Numbered from the stretch's first letter, positions 1 through 9,330 are shown. The stretch is 64,000 nucleotides of DNA from Arthrobacter sp. V1I9 (GCF_030817075.1 NZ_JAUSYU010000001.1:1364001-1428000); one strand, 5' to 3'. Translations and numbers: made by a program. Notes: a model not told the origin generated them from the letters alone.

Positions 1-993
1 GCGTCGTCCTTTTCCATCCGACTTCGCGTGCGGGAGGTCCAGTTCCATGTATTGCCCCGGGACAAACCGCACGGGCCGGGAGGGCTTGAAGGAAAACTCG
101 GTGGTGCTGGGCGTCAGCGGCCTGGTCCCGTTGAACCTCAGCCGCACACCGCCGCGCTGGCCCGCCATAAAGGCGAGGAGGTTGCCCAGCAGCAGCGCGG
201 CCTCAGGGGAATTGGCCAGGAAGCCGAAGTTGTAGGGGACGGCAAAAACCACGCCCACCACAGCCGCGAGGGCCAGTTGCTGCCACCTGCGCGGCGGCAG
301 TGTCAGCGGCTCGGTGAGCATAAAGCCCACAAAGAACAGCAGCGGCCGCTGGGCCAGTGACTGCCACAGCGCCATCCCCACGGACATGCCGGCCTGAAGC
401 AGTTCCGCGCCGATGATGGCGCAGGCCACCACGAGGAAGATCGAGGCCATCAGGAATTTCCGTGTGCGGTAAAGCACCAAAAGGACTCCCGGCACCAGCA
501 ACAACAGCATCGCAGGAGTAGCTGCCCACCAGGTGGCGACGTTGAGCCCCGTGAGCCCAACCACGAATGCTCCCGCGGCGGCGGGGTTGAAAATGTGGCG
601 GCCGCGCCACGCGAGTGCGTACTTTGATGCAGAAGCCAGGACGCAGGCCAATGCCACTCCAGCCACATCCATCGGCGCGAAGGACGGCCAGAACAGGAAG
701 TACAGCAGCAGTCCTGTGATGAGCGAGGATTCAGAGTGGGGCCGAACCCGAAACAGGGCTGCCAAAGCCCTGTTGGAGGCGTAGGTCAGCCCGAGGCACA
801 GCACAAGGTGCGCCAGCATTTCGGGGATGCCGAAGGTCAGCCAGCCAAGAACATCGAGTAAGAGGCTGTACACGGCAAGGGCTGCAAGGACAAGCAGGAT
901 GAGCCGGTACATGGTGAACCGGCCAAGGACGGTATCCAGCCGGGCGGCCGCGGAGGGGACCGGCCCGGCCTTCGGCGTTTCCACAGGGCTCAT
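1..993 (-). CDS. RnfD/NqrB-like membrane protein fused to ferredoxin-NADP reductase domain (partial)
   Basis: The frame is open from an ATG at 993 to base 1, giving 331 residues with the C-terminus missing. Residues about 30-275 are mostly hydrophobic, with several membrane helices, and carry FNPAAAG (135-141) and TEPLTLPP (228-235), both typical of the NqrB/RnfD family. After residue 285 the protein turns soluble, and FVPGQYMELDL (310-320) matches the FAD-binding entry of ferredoxin-NADP reductases. It would oxidise NAD(P)H in the cytoplasm and pass electrons across the membrane. I see no S/T-G-A-S/T covalent-FMN motif in the membrane part, unlike classical NqrB/RnfD. Its ATG overlaps the apbE stop by 4 nt (ATGA), so the two are translationally coupled. 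The family assignment is fairly secure; the electron acceptor is inferred from the neighbours. Confidence 0.8.
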   Translation of the reverse strand, partial: MSPVETPKAGPVPSAAARLDTVLGRFTMYRLILLVLAALAVYSLLLDVLGWLTFGIPEMLAHLVLCLGLTYASNRALAALFRVRPHSESSLITGLLLYFLFWPSFAPMDVAGVALACVLASASKYALAWRGRHIFNPAAAGAFVVGLTGLNVATWWAATPAMLLLLVPGVLLVLYRTRKFLMASIFLVVACAIIGAELLQAGMSVGMALWQSLAQRPLLFFVGFMLTEPLTLPPRRWQQLALAAVVGVVFAVPYNFGFLANSPEAALLLGNLLAFMAGQRGGVRLRFNGTRPLTPSTTEFSFKPSRPVRFVPGQYMELDLPHAKSDGKGRR

Positions 994-1862
994 GTGAACA
1001 GTGTCCCTTCAAACTCGGCGGAGTGGACTGCGCTCCCGTCAGAAAATACGGTCAGCCAGGAGAAATTGAACTCTTGCTCCAAGCGTGCGCCCGGGACAAA
1101 GAAGAGAGCAGTGGCCAGGGCGTCTGCCAGCATCGCCGTGTCTGCAAGTGCCCAGGTGGCGACGGCGGTCCTGACCGGTTGCCCCGTTGTTCCGTCCAGT
1201 ACGTGGTGCAGGCCATCGCCCCACGTCCGGCGGTTGGACGCCGAGGCACAGAGCGCACGCCCGGTGAGCGGCACGATGCCGATGGCCTGCCCGGGGTTGT
1301 AGGGGTGCTCCAAAGCCACCTGGGTGGATCGGGGGCCCCTTGCCAGCAGGTCCCCGCTGCCGTCGATGACAAAGGAATCAAGTCCTTCAGCGTCCAGTTC
1401 GTCGGCGAGCAGGTCCACCAGCAGGCCTTTGCCAGCCGCCCCGATGTCAAGAACCACGGGCAAAGTGGTGGTGATGGTGGTGCCCTCCCACTTGAGGACC
1501 TCGTCCCAGGGAGGTGCTGGCAGCGGCGACCCTAACGGCTTAAGGGAGTAGCCGGCGTCGTACCCCAGCCGCTCAAGGGAGGCGCCGATCAGCGGGGTCA
1601 TGGCTCCGTCCGTCAGCCCGTAAAGCGTCCTGTACAGCGGCCCCAGCCGGCCCGCCTCTTCCGGAAAACCAAACGTCCCGGGTTCCCGCGCCATGATACT
1701 GACGCGGGAATCGGCCCGGAAGCGGGACCAGTCGGCGTCGAACTTCTCCACCCGGTCAAGGAGGCGGGCCCGGACGGACTGAGCAAGCGGACAAGGCGTG
1801 GAAATCTCCCACTGCGTGCCGATTCCCTCAAACGCAAAGTCCTCCCAGTCCGCGCCCGGCAC
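990..1862 (-). CDS. apbE: FAD:protein FMN transferase ApbE
   Basis: This 290-residue protein attaches FMN covalently to a Ser or Thr of a target protein, using FAD as donor. Visible family motifs are DIGAAGKG (the D-x-G-G-x-A-K-G type core), HHVLDGTTGQP and a C-terminal ALADTAMLADALATAL segment with the conserved Ala-Asp pair. I see no clear signal peptide at the N-terminus. The GTG at 1862 follows the TAG of the FMN-binding lipoprotein gene by 3 nt, and the stop overlaps the next gene by 4 nt, so the three genes form one tight operon. The obvious substrate is the lipoprotein encoded just upstream, which has an ApbE-type target motif; this pairing is inferred. Confidence 0.9.
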   Translation of the reverse strand: MPGADWEDFAFEGIGTQWEISTPCPLAQSVRARLLDRVEKFDADWSRFRADSRVSIMAREPGTFGFPEEAGRLGPLYRTLYGLTDGAMTPLIGASLERLGYDAGYSLKPLGSPLPAPPWDEVLKWEGTTITTTLPVVLDIGAAGKGLLVDLLADELDAEGLDSFVIDGSGDLLARGPRSTQVALEHPYNPGQAIGIVPLTGRALCASASNRRTWGDGLHHVLDGTTGQPVRTAVATWALADTAMLADALATALFFVPGARLEQEFNFSWLTVFSDGSAVHSAEFEGTLFT

Positions 1863-1865
1863 CGT

Positions 1866-2330
1866 CTACTGCGCCTCCGACTTGATCTGTTCTACAGCCT
1901 GGTTGAACCCGCCGCTCGTCAGGGAGGAGCCGGCGACCTTGGAGACGTTGAGCTCGTCTATGTTTTTGCCCACTATCTGCGAAGCGATACCGCCGGCGAA
2001 CTCCCCCTGGAACTTGCGGGTGTTCGGGTTGGAGGGATGCTGGGTGATGTTGACATCCTTGACCGTGCCTCCGGCCAGGGTCAGTTCGACACCAACCGTC
2101 TCGGTGCCGTTCGGCGAAACATAGTTTCCGTCAGCGCTGTACGTGCCGTCCTTGTACGTGGCGCCGCTGCCTGCCAGCGACGACGATCCTGCGGAGGGCG
2201 TTGCTGCAGCGCTGCCGGCGGGGGCCGCCGGCGTGTTCTCGGTGGCGGACGGCGCGCAGCCCGCCACCGTTCCGGCGAGGGAAAGGCCGGCGATTCCGGC
2301 GAAAACACTTTTGCGGACTGACGGTCTCAT
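1866..2330 (-). CDS. FMN-binding domain lipoprotein, probable ApbE substrate
   Basis: This is a small secreted protein with a signal peptide ending in a lipobox (V-A-G-C), a low-complexity Ala/Ser/Pro linker and one FMN-binding domain (from about YKDGTYSADG to the C-terminus). Near the end, AGSSLTSGGF matches the motif in which ApbE attaches FMN to Thr. It should sit on the outer face of the membrane as a flavin electron carrier. An in-frame ATG at 2342 has no ribosome-binding site; the ATG at 2330 has GAGAG five bases upstream, so I prefer it. It is the first gene of the operon with apbE and the RnfD-like gene. The acceptor of its electrons cannot be told from this window. Confidence 0.85.
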   Translation of the reverse strand: MRPSVRKSVFAGIAGLSLAGTVAGCAPSATENTPAAPAGSAAATPSAGSSSLAGSGATYKDGTYSADGNYVSPNGTETVGVELTLAGGTVKDVNITQHPSNPNTRKFQGEFAGGIASQIVGKNIDELNVSKVAGSSLTSGGFNQAVEQIKSEAQ

Positions 2331-2410
2331 AAAGGCTCTCATTTCGTATAAGTGTTTGGGACGGTGCTTACGTGCGTGTCAACGATGAACCCAGCGTATT
2401 GGTTCAACTT

Positions 2411-2446
2411 GTAGGTGGCTTGTGAATTTCCTGTGGAAATGCCTAC
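2411..2446. other. Nested inverted repeat in the divergent spacer before argS
   Basis: GTAGG at 2411-2415 pairs with CCTAC at 2442-2446, and inside it ATTTCC (2426-2431) pairs with GGAAAT (2435-2440) around a 3-base loop. It lies between the divergent FMN-lipoprotein gene and argS, so it may be an operator or a leader hairpin. There is no T-run, which argues against a terminator. Confidence 0.4.
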
Positions 2447-2490
2447 GGCACCGGAACAGTCCGAATTCTTTTGCTGTCACTGGCCCCCGG

Positions 2491-2496
2491 TAGGCT
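2491..2496 (+). promoter_or_regulatory. -10 hexamer of a likely leaderless argS promoter
   Basis: TAGGCT ends 6 nt before the GTG at 2503, the spacing expected if transcription begins at the start codon itself. No Shine-Dalgarno sequence with proper spacing is present, which supports a leaderless mRNA. Confidence 0.55.
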
Positions 2497-2502
2497 AGAG
2501 GG

Positions 2503-4167
2503 GTGACTCCCGAAGAACTCTCCCTCGCCATATCCGCCTGCCTGAAAGACGCCGTCGACGCCGGCGAGATCGCCCTTTCAGCATCAGCAGTGCCAGACGA
2601 GGTACGCGTGGAGCGACCCAAGAACCGGGACCACGGTGACTGGGCCACCAACATCGCCCTGCAGCTTGCCAAGCAGGCCGGCACCAACCCCCGCGAATTC
2701 GCCACCGTGCTGAGCGCGCGGCTCAAGTCGATCGACGGCGTCTCCGCCGTGGACATCGCAGGCCCCGGGTTCCTGAACATCACCGTGGACGCTGCCACGG
2801 CCGGCGCCCTCGCCAAGGTCATTGTCGAAGCCGGCCGGCAGTACGGAACCAACACCGCGCTCGCCGGCCACACCGTCAACATGGAATTTGTTTCCGCCAA
2901 CCCCACTGGGCCGCTGCACATTGGACACACCCGCTGGGCTGCCCTCGGCGATGCCATCGCCAGGGTGCTGCGCGCTTCCGGCGCCCACGTCACGGCTGAG
3001 TACTACATTAACGACGCCGGTTCACAGATGAACGTCTTCGCCAACTCGGTGTACTCGCGCCTGCACGGCCGGCCCGTGCCCGAGGGCGGTTACCCGGGAC
3101 AGTACATCGCGGACCTGGGCCACGAGGTCATCACTGAACACCCCGACATCCGCGAATTGACCGAGGTCGCCGCGCTTCCGGTCATCCGCGCCGCCGCCTA
3201 CAAGGCACAGATGAAGGACATCAAGGCAACCCTCGCCGAGTTCGGTGTGGAGTTCGACGTGTTCTTCTCCGAGCAGGAACTGCACGACGCCGGCGCCATC
3301 GAAAGTGCCGTTGCCCGCCTTCGCGAGCAGGGCCACGTGTTCGACGACGGCGGTGCTGTCTGGCTGCGGACCACAGACTTTGGCGACGACAAGGACCGGG
3401 TGATGATCCGCGCCAACGGCGAGCCCACGTACTTCGCTGCTGACGCCGCCTACTACCTCTCCAAGAAGGACCGCGGTTTCACCGAGAAGATCTACCTGCT
3501 CGGCGCCGACCACCACGGCTACATCAACCGGCTCAAGGCCATCGCCGCCTGCGCCGGAGATGACCCCGAGGTGAACATCGAGGTGCTGATCGGCCAGCTG
3601 GTTTCCGTGAACGGCGCAAAGCTGTCCAAGCGCGCGGGGAACATCATCGAGCTGAAGGACCTGATCGACTGGCTCGGCAAGGATGCTGTCCGCTACTCCC
3701 TGGCGCGGTTCCCGGCAGACTCCCCGCTGACCCTGGACCCGGAGCTGTTGAAGAAGCACAGCAACGAGAACCCCGTGTTCTACGTGCAGTACGCCCACGC
3801 CCGGTCCCGCGGCGCAGCCCGCAACGCCGTCGAGGCCGGTGTGGAACGCCGTGTGGACGGCAAAGACAGCTTCGACGCCTCCCTCCTGGACCATGCCACG
3901 GAGAACGAACTGCTCTCGTACCTGGGCAGCTACCCGTCGATCGTGGCAAAGGCTGCGGAACTGCGCGAACCGCACCGCGTGGCACGGCACCTCGAAACCA
4001 TCGCCGGTGCCTACCACCGCTGGTACGACGCCTGCCGCATCGCGCCCATGGGCGATGAAGCGGTGACCGACGTCAACCGCACCCGCCTGTGGCTCAATGA
4101 CGCCACCAGCCAAGTGCTGGCCAACGGCCTTGACCTGCTTGGCGTTTCCGCGCCGGAACGGATGTGA
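2503..4167 (+). CDS. argS: Arginine--tRNA ligase
   Basis: This class I aminoacyl-tRNA synthetase charges tRNA-Arg and acts in the cytoplasm. At 554 residues it has the normal length. Order of parts: N-terminal Add-1-type domain (about 1-110), catalytic core with the HIGH signature in NPTGPLHIGHTR (about 133-144), a KMSKS-type loop seen as AKLSKRAGN (about 372-380), then the helical anticodon-binding domain ending in ALANGLDLLG-like residues. The GTG start is fixed by the -10 box 6 nt upstream. Its stop overlaps the possible GTG start of lysA. In actinobacteria argS commonly heads the lysA-hom-thrC-thrB run, as here, so one transcript may couple arginyl-tRNA supply with aspartate-family amino-acid synthesis. 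Confidence 0.97.
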   Translation: MTPEELSLAISACLKDAVDAGEIALSASAVPDEVRVERPKNRDHGDWATNIALQLAKQAGTNPREFATVLSARLKSIDGVSAVDIAGPGFLNITVDAATAGALAKVIVEAGRQYGTNTALAGHTVNMEFVSANPTGPLHIGHTRWAALGDAIARVLRASGAHVTAEYYINDAGSQMNVFANSVYSRLHGRPVPEGGYPGQYIADLGHEVITEHPDIRELTEVAALPVIRAAAYKAQMKDIKATLAEFGVEFDVFFSEQELHDAGAIESAVARLREQGHVFDDGGAVWLRTTDFGDDKDRVMIRANGEPTYFAADAAYYLSKKDRGFTEKIYLLGADHHGYINRLKAIAACAGDDPEVNIEVLIGQLVSVNGAKLSKRAGNIIELKDLIDWLGKDAVRYSLARFPADSPLTLDPELLKKHSNENPVFYVQYAHARSRGAARNAVEAGVERRVDGKDSFDASLLDHATENELLSYLGSYPSIVAKAAELREPHRVARHLETIAGAYHRWYDACRIAPMGDEAVTDVNRTRLWLNDATSQVLANGLDLLGVSAPERM

Positions 4168-5648
4168 TCGCAATGCCTGTAGAAACCGCGAAGACCGCCT
4201 CTCCACTGGCACCCGAATGGCTCGCAGTGCCCGCTGACCTGAACGCCCTCCAGGAACCGATGTGGGCGGGCAGCGTCCAACGGAACGACGCCGGCTCACT
4301 CACCGTTGGAGGCCTCACCGTCCAGGAGCTGAAAGAGCAGTTCGGCTCGCCGCTCTTCGTTATGGACGAGGCGGATTTCCGCTCCCGCGCACGGGCTTTC
4401 AAGGATTCCTTCGATGCTGCCTTCGCTGACATCTGCGGCGGCGTGGACGTCTACTACGCGGGGAAGTCCTTCCTCTGCACTGCTGTTGTGAAGTGGGTGG
4501 AGGAGGAAGGCCTCCGCCTGGATACAGCCTCGGGCGGGGAACTGGCCGTCGCCGCCCGCGCGGGCATTGCCGGTGAGCGCGTGGCGTTGCACGGGAACAA
4601 CAAGTCCGACGGTGAGATTAATCGTGCCCTGGACATGGGCCTCGGCCGGATTGTGGTGGACAGCCTGTCCGAGCTGGTGCGGGTGGGCGACATAGCCCAA
4701 GCCCGCGGCGACATGGCCAAGGTCATGCTGCGGCTGACCCCCGGCGTCCACGCCCACACGCACGAATTCATCGCCACGGCACACGAGGACCAGAAGTTCG
4801 GTCTCTCCATGGCGCCTGACACCACGGACCAGGCGGGCCTTTCTGCTGCCGAGGAAGCGGTAGCAGCGGCTTCGGCACACCCCGGCATCGAGCTCCTGGG
4901 CCTGCACTGCCACATTGGTTCCCAGATTTTCGAGCCGGACGGTTTTGCCCTGGCAGCCGAGAAGCTGCTTCGTTTCCTCGCGGCCATGCAGGAAAAGTAC
5001 TCCATCGTTATGCCGGAGCTTGATCTCGGCGGCGGCTACGGGATCGCCTACACCCCGGTGGACACCCCGCGCCCCGCAGCTGAGATTGCTGCGGCGATGG
5101 CCGCCGTCGTCCGTTCAACCTGCGCTGAATTGGGCATCGAGTCACCCCGGATCTCGATTGAACCGGGGCGGGCCATCGTGGGCAGCACCACCTTCACCCT
5201 GTACGAGGTGGGGACGCTCAAGACTGTCCGCGTCGATGCCCCCGGCTCCGGCCAGGCCGAAGATGCGGGCGAAAACGTTACGTATCCCCGCCGTTATGTG
5301 TCGGTGGACGGCGGTATGAGCGACAACGCACGCCCGGTGCTCTACGACGCGGATTATTCGGCAGTTGTGGCCTCCCGTACGTCCGCCGCCGCGCCGCAGC
5401 TGTCCCGCGTGGTGGGCAAACATTGCGAGAGCGGCGACATAGTTGTTAGAGATGTATATCTGCCCGAGGACGTGGCAGCCGGTGATCTGCTTGCTGTACC
5501 GGGAACCGGCGCCTACTGCTGGGCCCTCTCAAGCAACTACAACTATCTGGCCCGGCCGGGCGTTGTCGCGGTGCGCGACGGATCTGCCCGGCTGATTGTC
5601 CGCGGGGAAACCGAAGAAGATTTGCTGAACCGCGACATGGGAGCCTGA
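4164..5648 (+). CDS. lysA: Diaminopimelate decarboxylase
   Basis: This PLP enzyme converts meso-diaminopimelate to L-lysine, the last step of lysine synthesis. At 494 residues it belongs to the longer actinobacterial form. Visible motifs are YYAGKSFLC with the Schiff-base lysine (about residue 100), HCHIGSQ, the phosphate-binding DLGGGYGIAY, IEPGRAIVG, and GAYCWALSSNYN near the C-terminus, which supplies active-site residues across the dimer. The GTG at 4164 overlaps the argS stop; an ATG at 4173 is an alternative start. The next gene, hom, begins immediately after the stop (TGAATG), so lysA-hom are co-translated. Confidence 0.96.
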   Translation: MIAMPVETAKTASPLAPEWLAVPADLNALQEPMWAGSVQRNDAGSLTVGGLTVQELKEQFGSPLFVMDEADFRSRARAFKDSFDAAFADICGGVDVYYAGKSFLCTAVVKWVEEEGLRLDTASGGELAVAARAGIAGERVALHGNNKSDGEINRALDMGLGRIVVDSLSELVRVGDIAQARGDMAKVMLRLTPGVHAHTHEFIATAHEDQKFGLSMAPDTTDQAGLSAAEEAVAAASAHPGIELLGLHCHIGSQIFEPDGFALAAEKLLRFLAAMQEKYSIVMPELDLGGGYGIAYTPVDTPRPAAEIAAAMAAVVRSTCAELGIESPRISIEPGRAIVGSTTFTLYEVGTLKTVRVDAPGSGQAEDAGENVTYPRRYVSVDGGMSDNARPVLYDADYSAVVASRTSAAAPQLSRVVGKHCESGDIVVRDVYLPEDVAAGDLLAVPGTGAYCWALSSNYNYLARPGVVAVRDGSARLIVRGETEEDLLNRDMGA

Positions 5649-6971
5649 ATGTCTGAATTGCGAACCCTGAAAGTGGCCCTGCTGGGCTGTGGCAACGTTG
5701 GGGCCCAGGTTGCGCGGATTCTCATTGAGGACGCCGACGCCCTTGCCGCCCGCACCGGCGCGCGCCTGCAGCTGTCCGGGATTGCCGTGCGCAACGTCGA
5801 CTCCAAGCGGGACGTCGAGCTGCCGCAGGAACTGTTCACCACCGACGCCGAGACCCTGGTCAAGGACGCCGACCTGGTCATCGAACTGATGGGCGGCATC
5901 GAGCCGGCCCGCTCGCTGATCCTGTCCGCGCTGCAGAACGGCGCCTGTGTAGTCACCGGCAACAAGGCCCTGCTGGCCCAGGACGGCCCCACCCTCTACG
6001 AGGAGGCGGACAAGGCCGGCGTGCAGCTGTCCTATGAAGCTGCCGTGGCCGGAGCCATTCCCATCCTGCGGCCCATTCGCGACAGCCTTTCCGGGGACCG
6101 GATCACCCGCGTGCTGGGCATCGTCAACGGCACTACCAACTTCATCCTTGACCAGATGGATTCCACCGGCGCCCAGTTCGCCGACGCCCTCGCCGAAGCG
6201 CAGCGCCTCGGTTACGCCGAAGCGGACCCCACCGCCGACGTCGAGGGCCACGACGCAGCTGCCAAGGCAGCCATCCTCGCCACGCTGTCCTTCCACACCC
6301 GGTTCGCTCTGGAAAACGTCCACTGCGAAGGCATCAGTTCGGTCAGCGCCGCTGACATCGCAGCGGCCAAGGATGCCGGTTTCGTCATCAAGCTGCTGGC
6401 CATCGCTGAAAGAATCGGCGACGGCGACAGTGGACAAGGCGGTGGCGTTTCGGTGCGCGTGCACCCCACGCTGCTGCCCCGTGAGCACCCGCTGGCTGCC
6501 GTCCGCGGCGCCTTCAACGCGGTGTTCATCGAGGCCGAAAACGCCGGTGAACTGATGTTCTACGGCCAGGGCGCCGGCGGCACCCCCACGGCGTCCGCCG
6601 TCCTCGGCGACCTTGTGTCCGCGGCCCGCCGCCTCGTCCTGGGCGGACCCCAGCGTACCGAGACCACCACTGGCCACGTTCCGGCCCTGCCCATCGACGC
6701 GGCCGTCACCAGCTACTACATCGGCCTCGACGTTGCGGACCAGCCTGGCGTCCTGGCAAAGATCGCCCAGCTGTTCGCCGAACACGGCGTCTCCATCGAA
6801 ATCATGCGGCAGACCATCCACCGGGACGCCGAGTCGAACGTGGAGTCCGCCGAACTGCGGATCGTTACGCACCGCGCATCAGAGGCTGCCCTTGCGGCCA
6901 CCGTCGAAGCCGTCAAGGGCCTGGACGTCATCAATTCAGTTACATCCGTTCTGCGGGTAGAAGGAGTCTAA
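5649..6971 (+). CDS. hom: Homoserine dehydrogenase with ACT domain
   Basis: The enzyme reduces aspartate semialdehyde to homoserine with NAD(P)H, committing carbon to threonine and methionine. The N-terminal Rossmann motif is LLGCGNVGAQVA (about 12-23); the catalytic domain has GIVNGTTNFIL and a conserved EADPTADVEGHDAAAK; the C-terminal part (about 350-440, YYIGLDVADQPGVLAKIAQLF) is an ACT domain, which in related enzymes gives feedback inhibition by threonine. Length, 440 residues, is typical of Gram-positive forms. ATG directly follows the lysA TGA, and thrC begins right after its stop, so translation is coupled on both sides. Confidence 0.97.
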   Translation: MSELRTLKVALLGCGNVGAQVARILIEDADALAARTGARLQLSGIAVRNVDSKRDVELPQELFTTDAETLVKDADLVIELMGGIEPARSLILSALQNGACVVTGNKALLAQDGPTLYEEADKAGVQLSYEAAVAGAIPILRPIRDSLSGDRITRVLGIVNGTTNFILDQMDSTGAQFADALAEAQRLGYAEADPTADVEGHDAAAKAAILATLSFHTRFALENVHCEGISSVSAADIAAAKDAGFVIKLLAIAERIGDGDSGQGGGVSVRVHPTLLPREHPLAAVRGAFNAVFIEAENAGELMFYGQGAGGTPTASAVLGDLVSAARRLVLGGPQRTETTTGHVPALPIDAAVTSYYIGLDVADQPGVLAKIAQLFAEHGVSIEIMRQTIHRDAESNVESAELRIVTHRASEAALAATVEAVKGLDVINSVTSVLRVEGV

Positions 6972-8078
6972 GTGGCTCACCAATGGCGCGGCGTTATCCG
7001 CGAATACGCTGACCGTCTGCCCGTGACGGAATCCACCCGGGTCATCACCCTGGGTGAGGGCGGCACCCCGCTGGTGCGCGCGCAGAAGCTATCCGAGCTC
7101 ACCGGCTCGGAGGTGTACCTGAAGGTGGAGGGCATGAACCCCACCGGCTCCTTCAAGGACCGCGGCATGACCATGGCCATGACCGCCGCCGTCGCATCCG
7201 GTGCCAAGGCCGTGGTCTGTGCCTCCACCGGCAACACGTCCGCCTCTGCCGCCGCCTACGCAACGGCCGCGGGCCTGAAGTGCGCCGTCCTGGTGCCCGA
7301 GGGCAAGATTTCAATGGGCAAGCTAAGCCAGGCCATCGCCCACGGCGCCACCCTGCTCCAGGTGGACGGCAACTTCGATAACTGCCTGGACATCGCCCGG
7401 AAGCTGGGGGAGTCCTACCCGGTCTTCCTGGTCAACTCCGTCAACCCCGCCCGCATCCAGGGACAGAAGACCGGTGCCTTCGAGATCGTCGACGCCTTGG
7501 GGGACGCTCCGGACATCCACGTCCTGCCGGTAGGCAACGCCGGAAACATCACCGCGTACTGGAAGGGCTACAAGGAGTACTCCGCTCCGTTCGAGTCCGA
7601 AACCGCCGGCACGCTTCCCGCCGTCTCCACCAAAACCCCTGCCATGTGGGGCTTCCAGGCAGCAGGGGCAGCACCCTTCGTCGCCGGCCACCCCATCACC
7701 GAACCGGACACCATCGCCACGGCCATCCGGATTGGGAATCCTGCATCGTGGGACGGTGCCATTGGTGCACGTGACGAATCAGGCGGATTTATCGACGCCG
7801 TCACGGATGAGGAAATCCTCAATGCGCACCGCTGGCTGTCCTCCCGCGAAGGCGTTTTTGTTGAGCCGGGTTCCGCGGCCGGCGTGGCAGGCCTGCTCAA
7901 GAAGCACGCCGCCGGCGAGGTTCCTGCCGGCAAGACCATCGTGATCACCGTTACGGGCCACGGCTTGAAGGATCCCCAGTGGGCCCTGCGCACCGAGGAC
8001 GGCAGCGATGTCCAGCCGGTCAAGGTTTCCAATGATGTTGTCACCGTTGCTGCCGAACTGGGACTGGAAGAAAAGTAG
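6972..8078 (+). CDS. thrC: Threonine synthase
   Basis: This PLP enzyme converts O-phosphohomoserine to threonine. The lysine that binds PLP is in [11 protein letters not shown] (about residues 57-67), followed by [15 protein letters not shown], which contacts the cofactor phosphate. The 368-residue length matches the short bacterial form. It starts with GTG at 6972 immediately after the hom stop, with a purine-rich AGAAGGAG-like stretch in the end of hom serving as ribosome-binding site. It sits between hom and thrB, completing the pathway in the order hom-thrC-thrB usual in actinobacteria. Confidence 0.97.
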   Translation: MAHQWRGVIREYADRLPVTESTRVITLGEGGTPLVRAQKLSELTGSEVYLKVEGMNPTGSFKDRGMTMAMTAAVASGAKAVVCASTGNTSASAAAYATAAGLKCAVLVPEGKISMGKLSQAIAHGATLLQVDGNFDNCLDIARKLGESYPVFLVNSVNPARIQGQKTGAFEIVDALGDAPDIHVLPVGNAGNITAYWKGYKEYSAPFESETAGTLPAVSTKTPAMWGFQAAGAAPFVAGHPITEPDTIATAIRIGNPASWDGAIGARDESGGFIDAVTDEEILNAHRWLSSREGVFVEPGSAAGVAGLLKKHAAGEVPAGKTIVITVTGHGLKDPQWALRTEDGSDVQPVKVSNDVVTVAAELGLEEK

Positions 8079-8080
8079 CC

Positions 8081-9055
8081 TTGGATGCCACCTCGCAGAC
8101 CGCCGTCGGACTGCAGCTTATTGAACCCGGACAGCGGGTCACGGTCCGGGTTCCGGGCACCACGGCCAACCTCGGCCCGGGCTACGACAGCCTGGGCCTG
8201 GCCTTGGCACTGCATGACACCCTGACAGTGGAGAGCCTCGAATCCGAGGAGCTTTTGTTCGATCTCCGCGGTGAAGGCGCAGAAACCCTCCCCAGGGACG
8301 CCAGCCACCTGGTGGTCCGGGCCATGGAAGCGGCCTTCGAACGGCTGGGGTTCAGGCACGGCGGGCTGAAGGTCACGGCTGACAACGTCAATCCCCACGG
8401 TCGGGGCCTGGGCTCGTCCGCATCGGCAGTAGTGGCAGCCGTATCCGCGGCAAACGCCCTGGTGCCTGAGGCCAGCCGGCGCGGTAAGGACTGGATCCTT
8501 CAGCTCACCAGCGAGCTGGAAGGGCACCCGGACAACGTGGCACCTGCCATTTTCGGTGGGCTGGCGCTGTCGTGGCAGGACAGTGACCAGTACAGCAGCA
8601 CCAGCGCGACGGTCTCCGAAAAGGTGGTTCCCGTCGTGGCGGTTCCCGATTTCGAGCTGTCAACGGAAGCGGCGCGTGCGCTGCTCCCGGCCTCGGTGGG
8701 GCACCACGCGGCGGCGATGAATTCCGGACGTGCCGCACTGTTGATCCATGCCCTGACCAGCAAGCCCCAATTCCTGCTGGCCGGCACCGAGGACTACCTC
8801 CACCAGAGTTACCGTGCGGAGGCCATGCGTCCAAGCGCTGCGCTGATTTCGGCGCTTCGCGCGGCCGGGCACGCGGCTGTAGTCTCGGGTGCCGGGCCCA
8901 CCGTGCTGGTCCTTGCAGACGGACAGGCTGAAGCCGGCGCCGTCGTTGCCTTCATCGAGGAGTTCACCGCTGCGAACACGCCGGACATCGGGTGGCGTGT
9001 TCTGAAGCTGGCAGTGGACGTTGAAGGTGCTAAGGTGGAGTTGCACCGGCGGTAA
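8081..9055 (+). CDS. thrB: Homoserine kinase
   Basis: This GHMP-family kinase makes O-phosphohomoserine, the substrate of the ThrC product encoded just upstream. The ATP-binding GHMP motif is GRGLGSSASAVVAAVSAAN (about 107-125); VRVPGTTANLGPGYDSLG near the N-terminus and VVSGAGPTVLVLAD in the C-terminal half are also family features. Length 324 residues is normal. The start is a TTG at 8081, two bases after the thrC stop, supported by GGAAGAAAAG about 8-17 nt upstream; the nearby ATG at 8085 is out of frame. It is the last gene of the aspartate-family operon. Confidence 0.95.
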   Translation: MDATSQTAVGLQLIEPGQRVTVRVPGTTANLGPGYDSLGLALALHDTLTVESLESEELLFDLRGEGAETLPRDASHLVVRAMEAAFERLGFRHGGLKVTADNVNPHGRGLGSSASAVVAAVSAANALVPEASRRGKDWILQLTSELEGHPDNVAPAIFGGLALSWQDSDQYSSTSATVSEKVVPVVAVPDFELSTEAARALLPASVGHHAAAMNSGRAALLIHALTSKPQFLLAGTEDYLHQSYRAEAMRPSAALISALRAAGHAAVVSGAGPTVLVLADGQAEAGAVVAFIEEFTAANTPDIGWRVLKLAVDVEGAKVELHRR

Positions 9056-9191
9056 TTGACGCCTATCTGATCTGCTATTGCACTTAGTTGCCGCTTGGTC
9101 TCTTACTGCGCAATGTATTCCGGTGCCGCCTGCTTGGTCTGTCGCAGGAATCTGCAGCACTTAAACTGCCCCTGAAGCGTCAGTCCTGCGT

Positions 9192-9330
9192 TCCGCCATG
9201 GGCGGAGTGCAAGGTGAATTAGTATCCGGCCCTGCTGGCCGATATCCAACCGGCAAGGCCGAGCAATGCGGCTGCAGATCTGAACTGCAGCCCAGATCAA
9301 ATCATCGCGTCCAGCTCCCAGTCTGGACGC
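9192..9330 (+). promoter_or_regulatory. Structured leader of rho: four consecutive hairpins
   Basis: The 297-bp gap between thrB and rho carries no convincing ORF but four inverted repeats: TCCGCC/GGCGGA (9192-9206), CGGCC/GGCCG (9227-9241), GGCTGCAG/CTGCAGCC (9270-9292, 7-base loop) and GCGTCCAG/CTGGACGC (9307-9330, 8-base loop). None is followed by a T-run. The last ends just before the GAGGGGGAAGGA ribosome-binding site at 9335-9346. Rho genes are often autoregulated through their leader RNA, so this may be an attenuation region; that role is inferred. Confidence 0.55.

Noticed and set aside
3022..4299. 425-codon minus-strand frame opposite argS
   Set aside because: Fully antisense to conserved argS sequence and has no recognisable domain.
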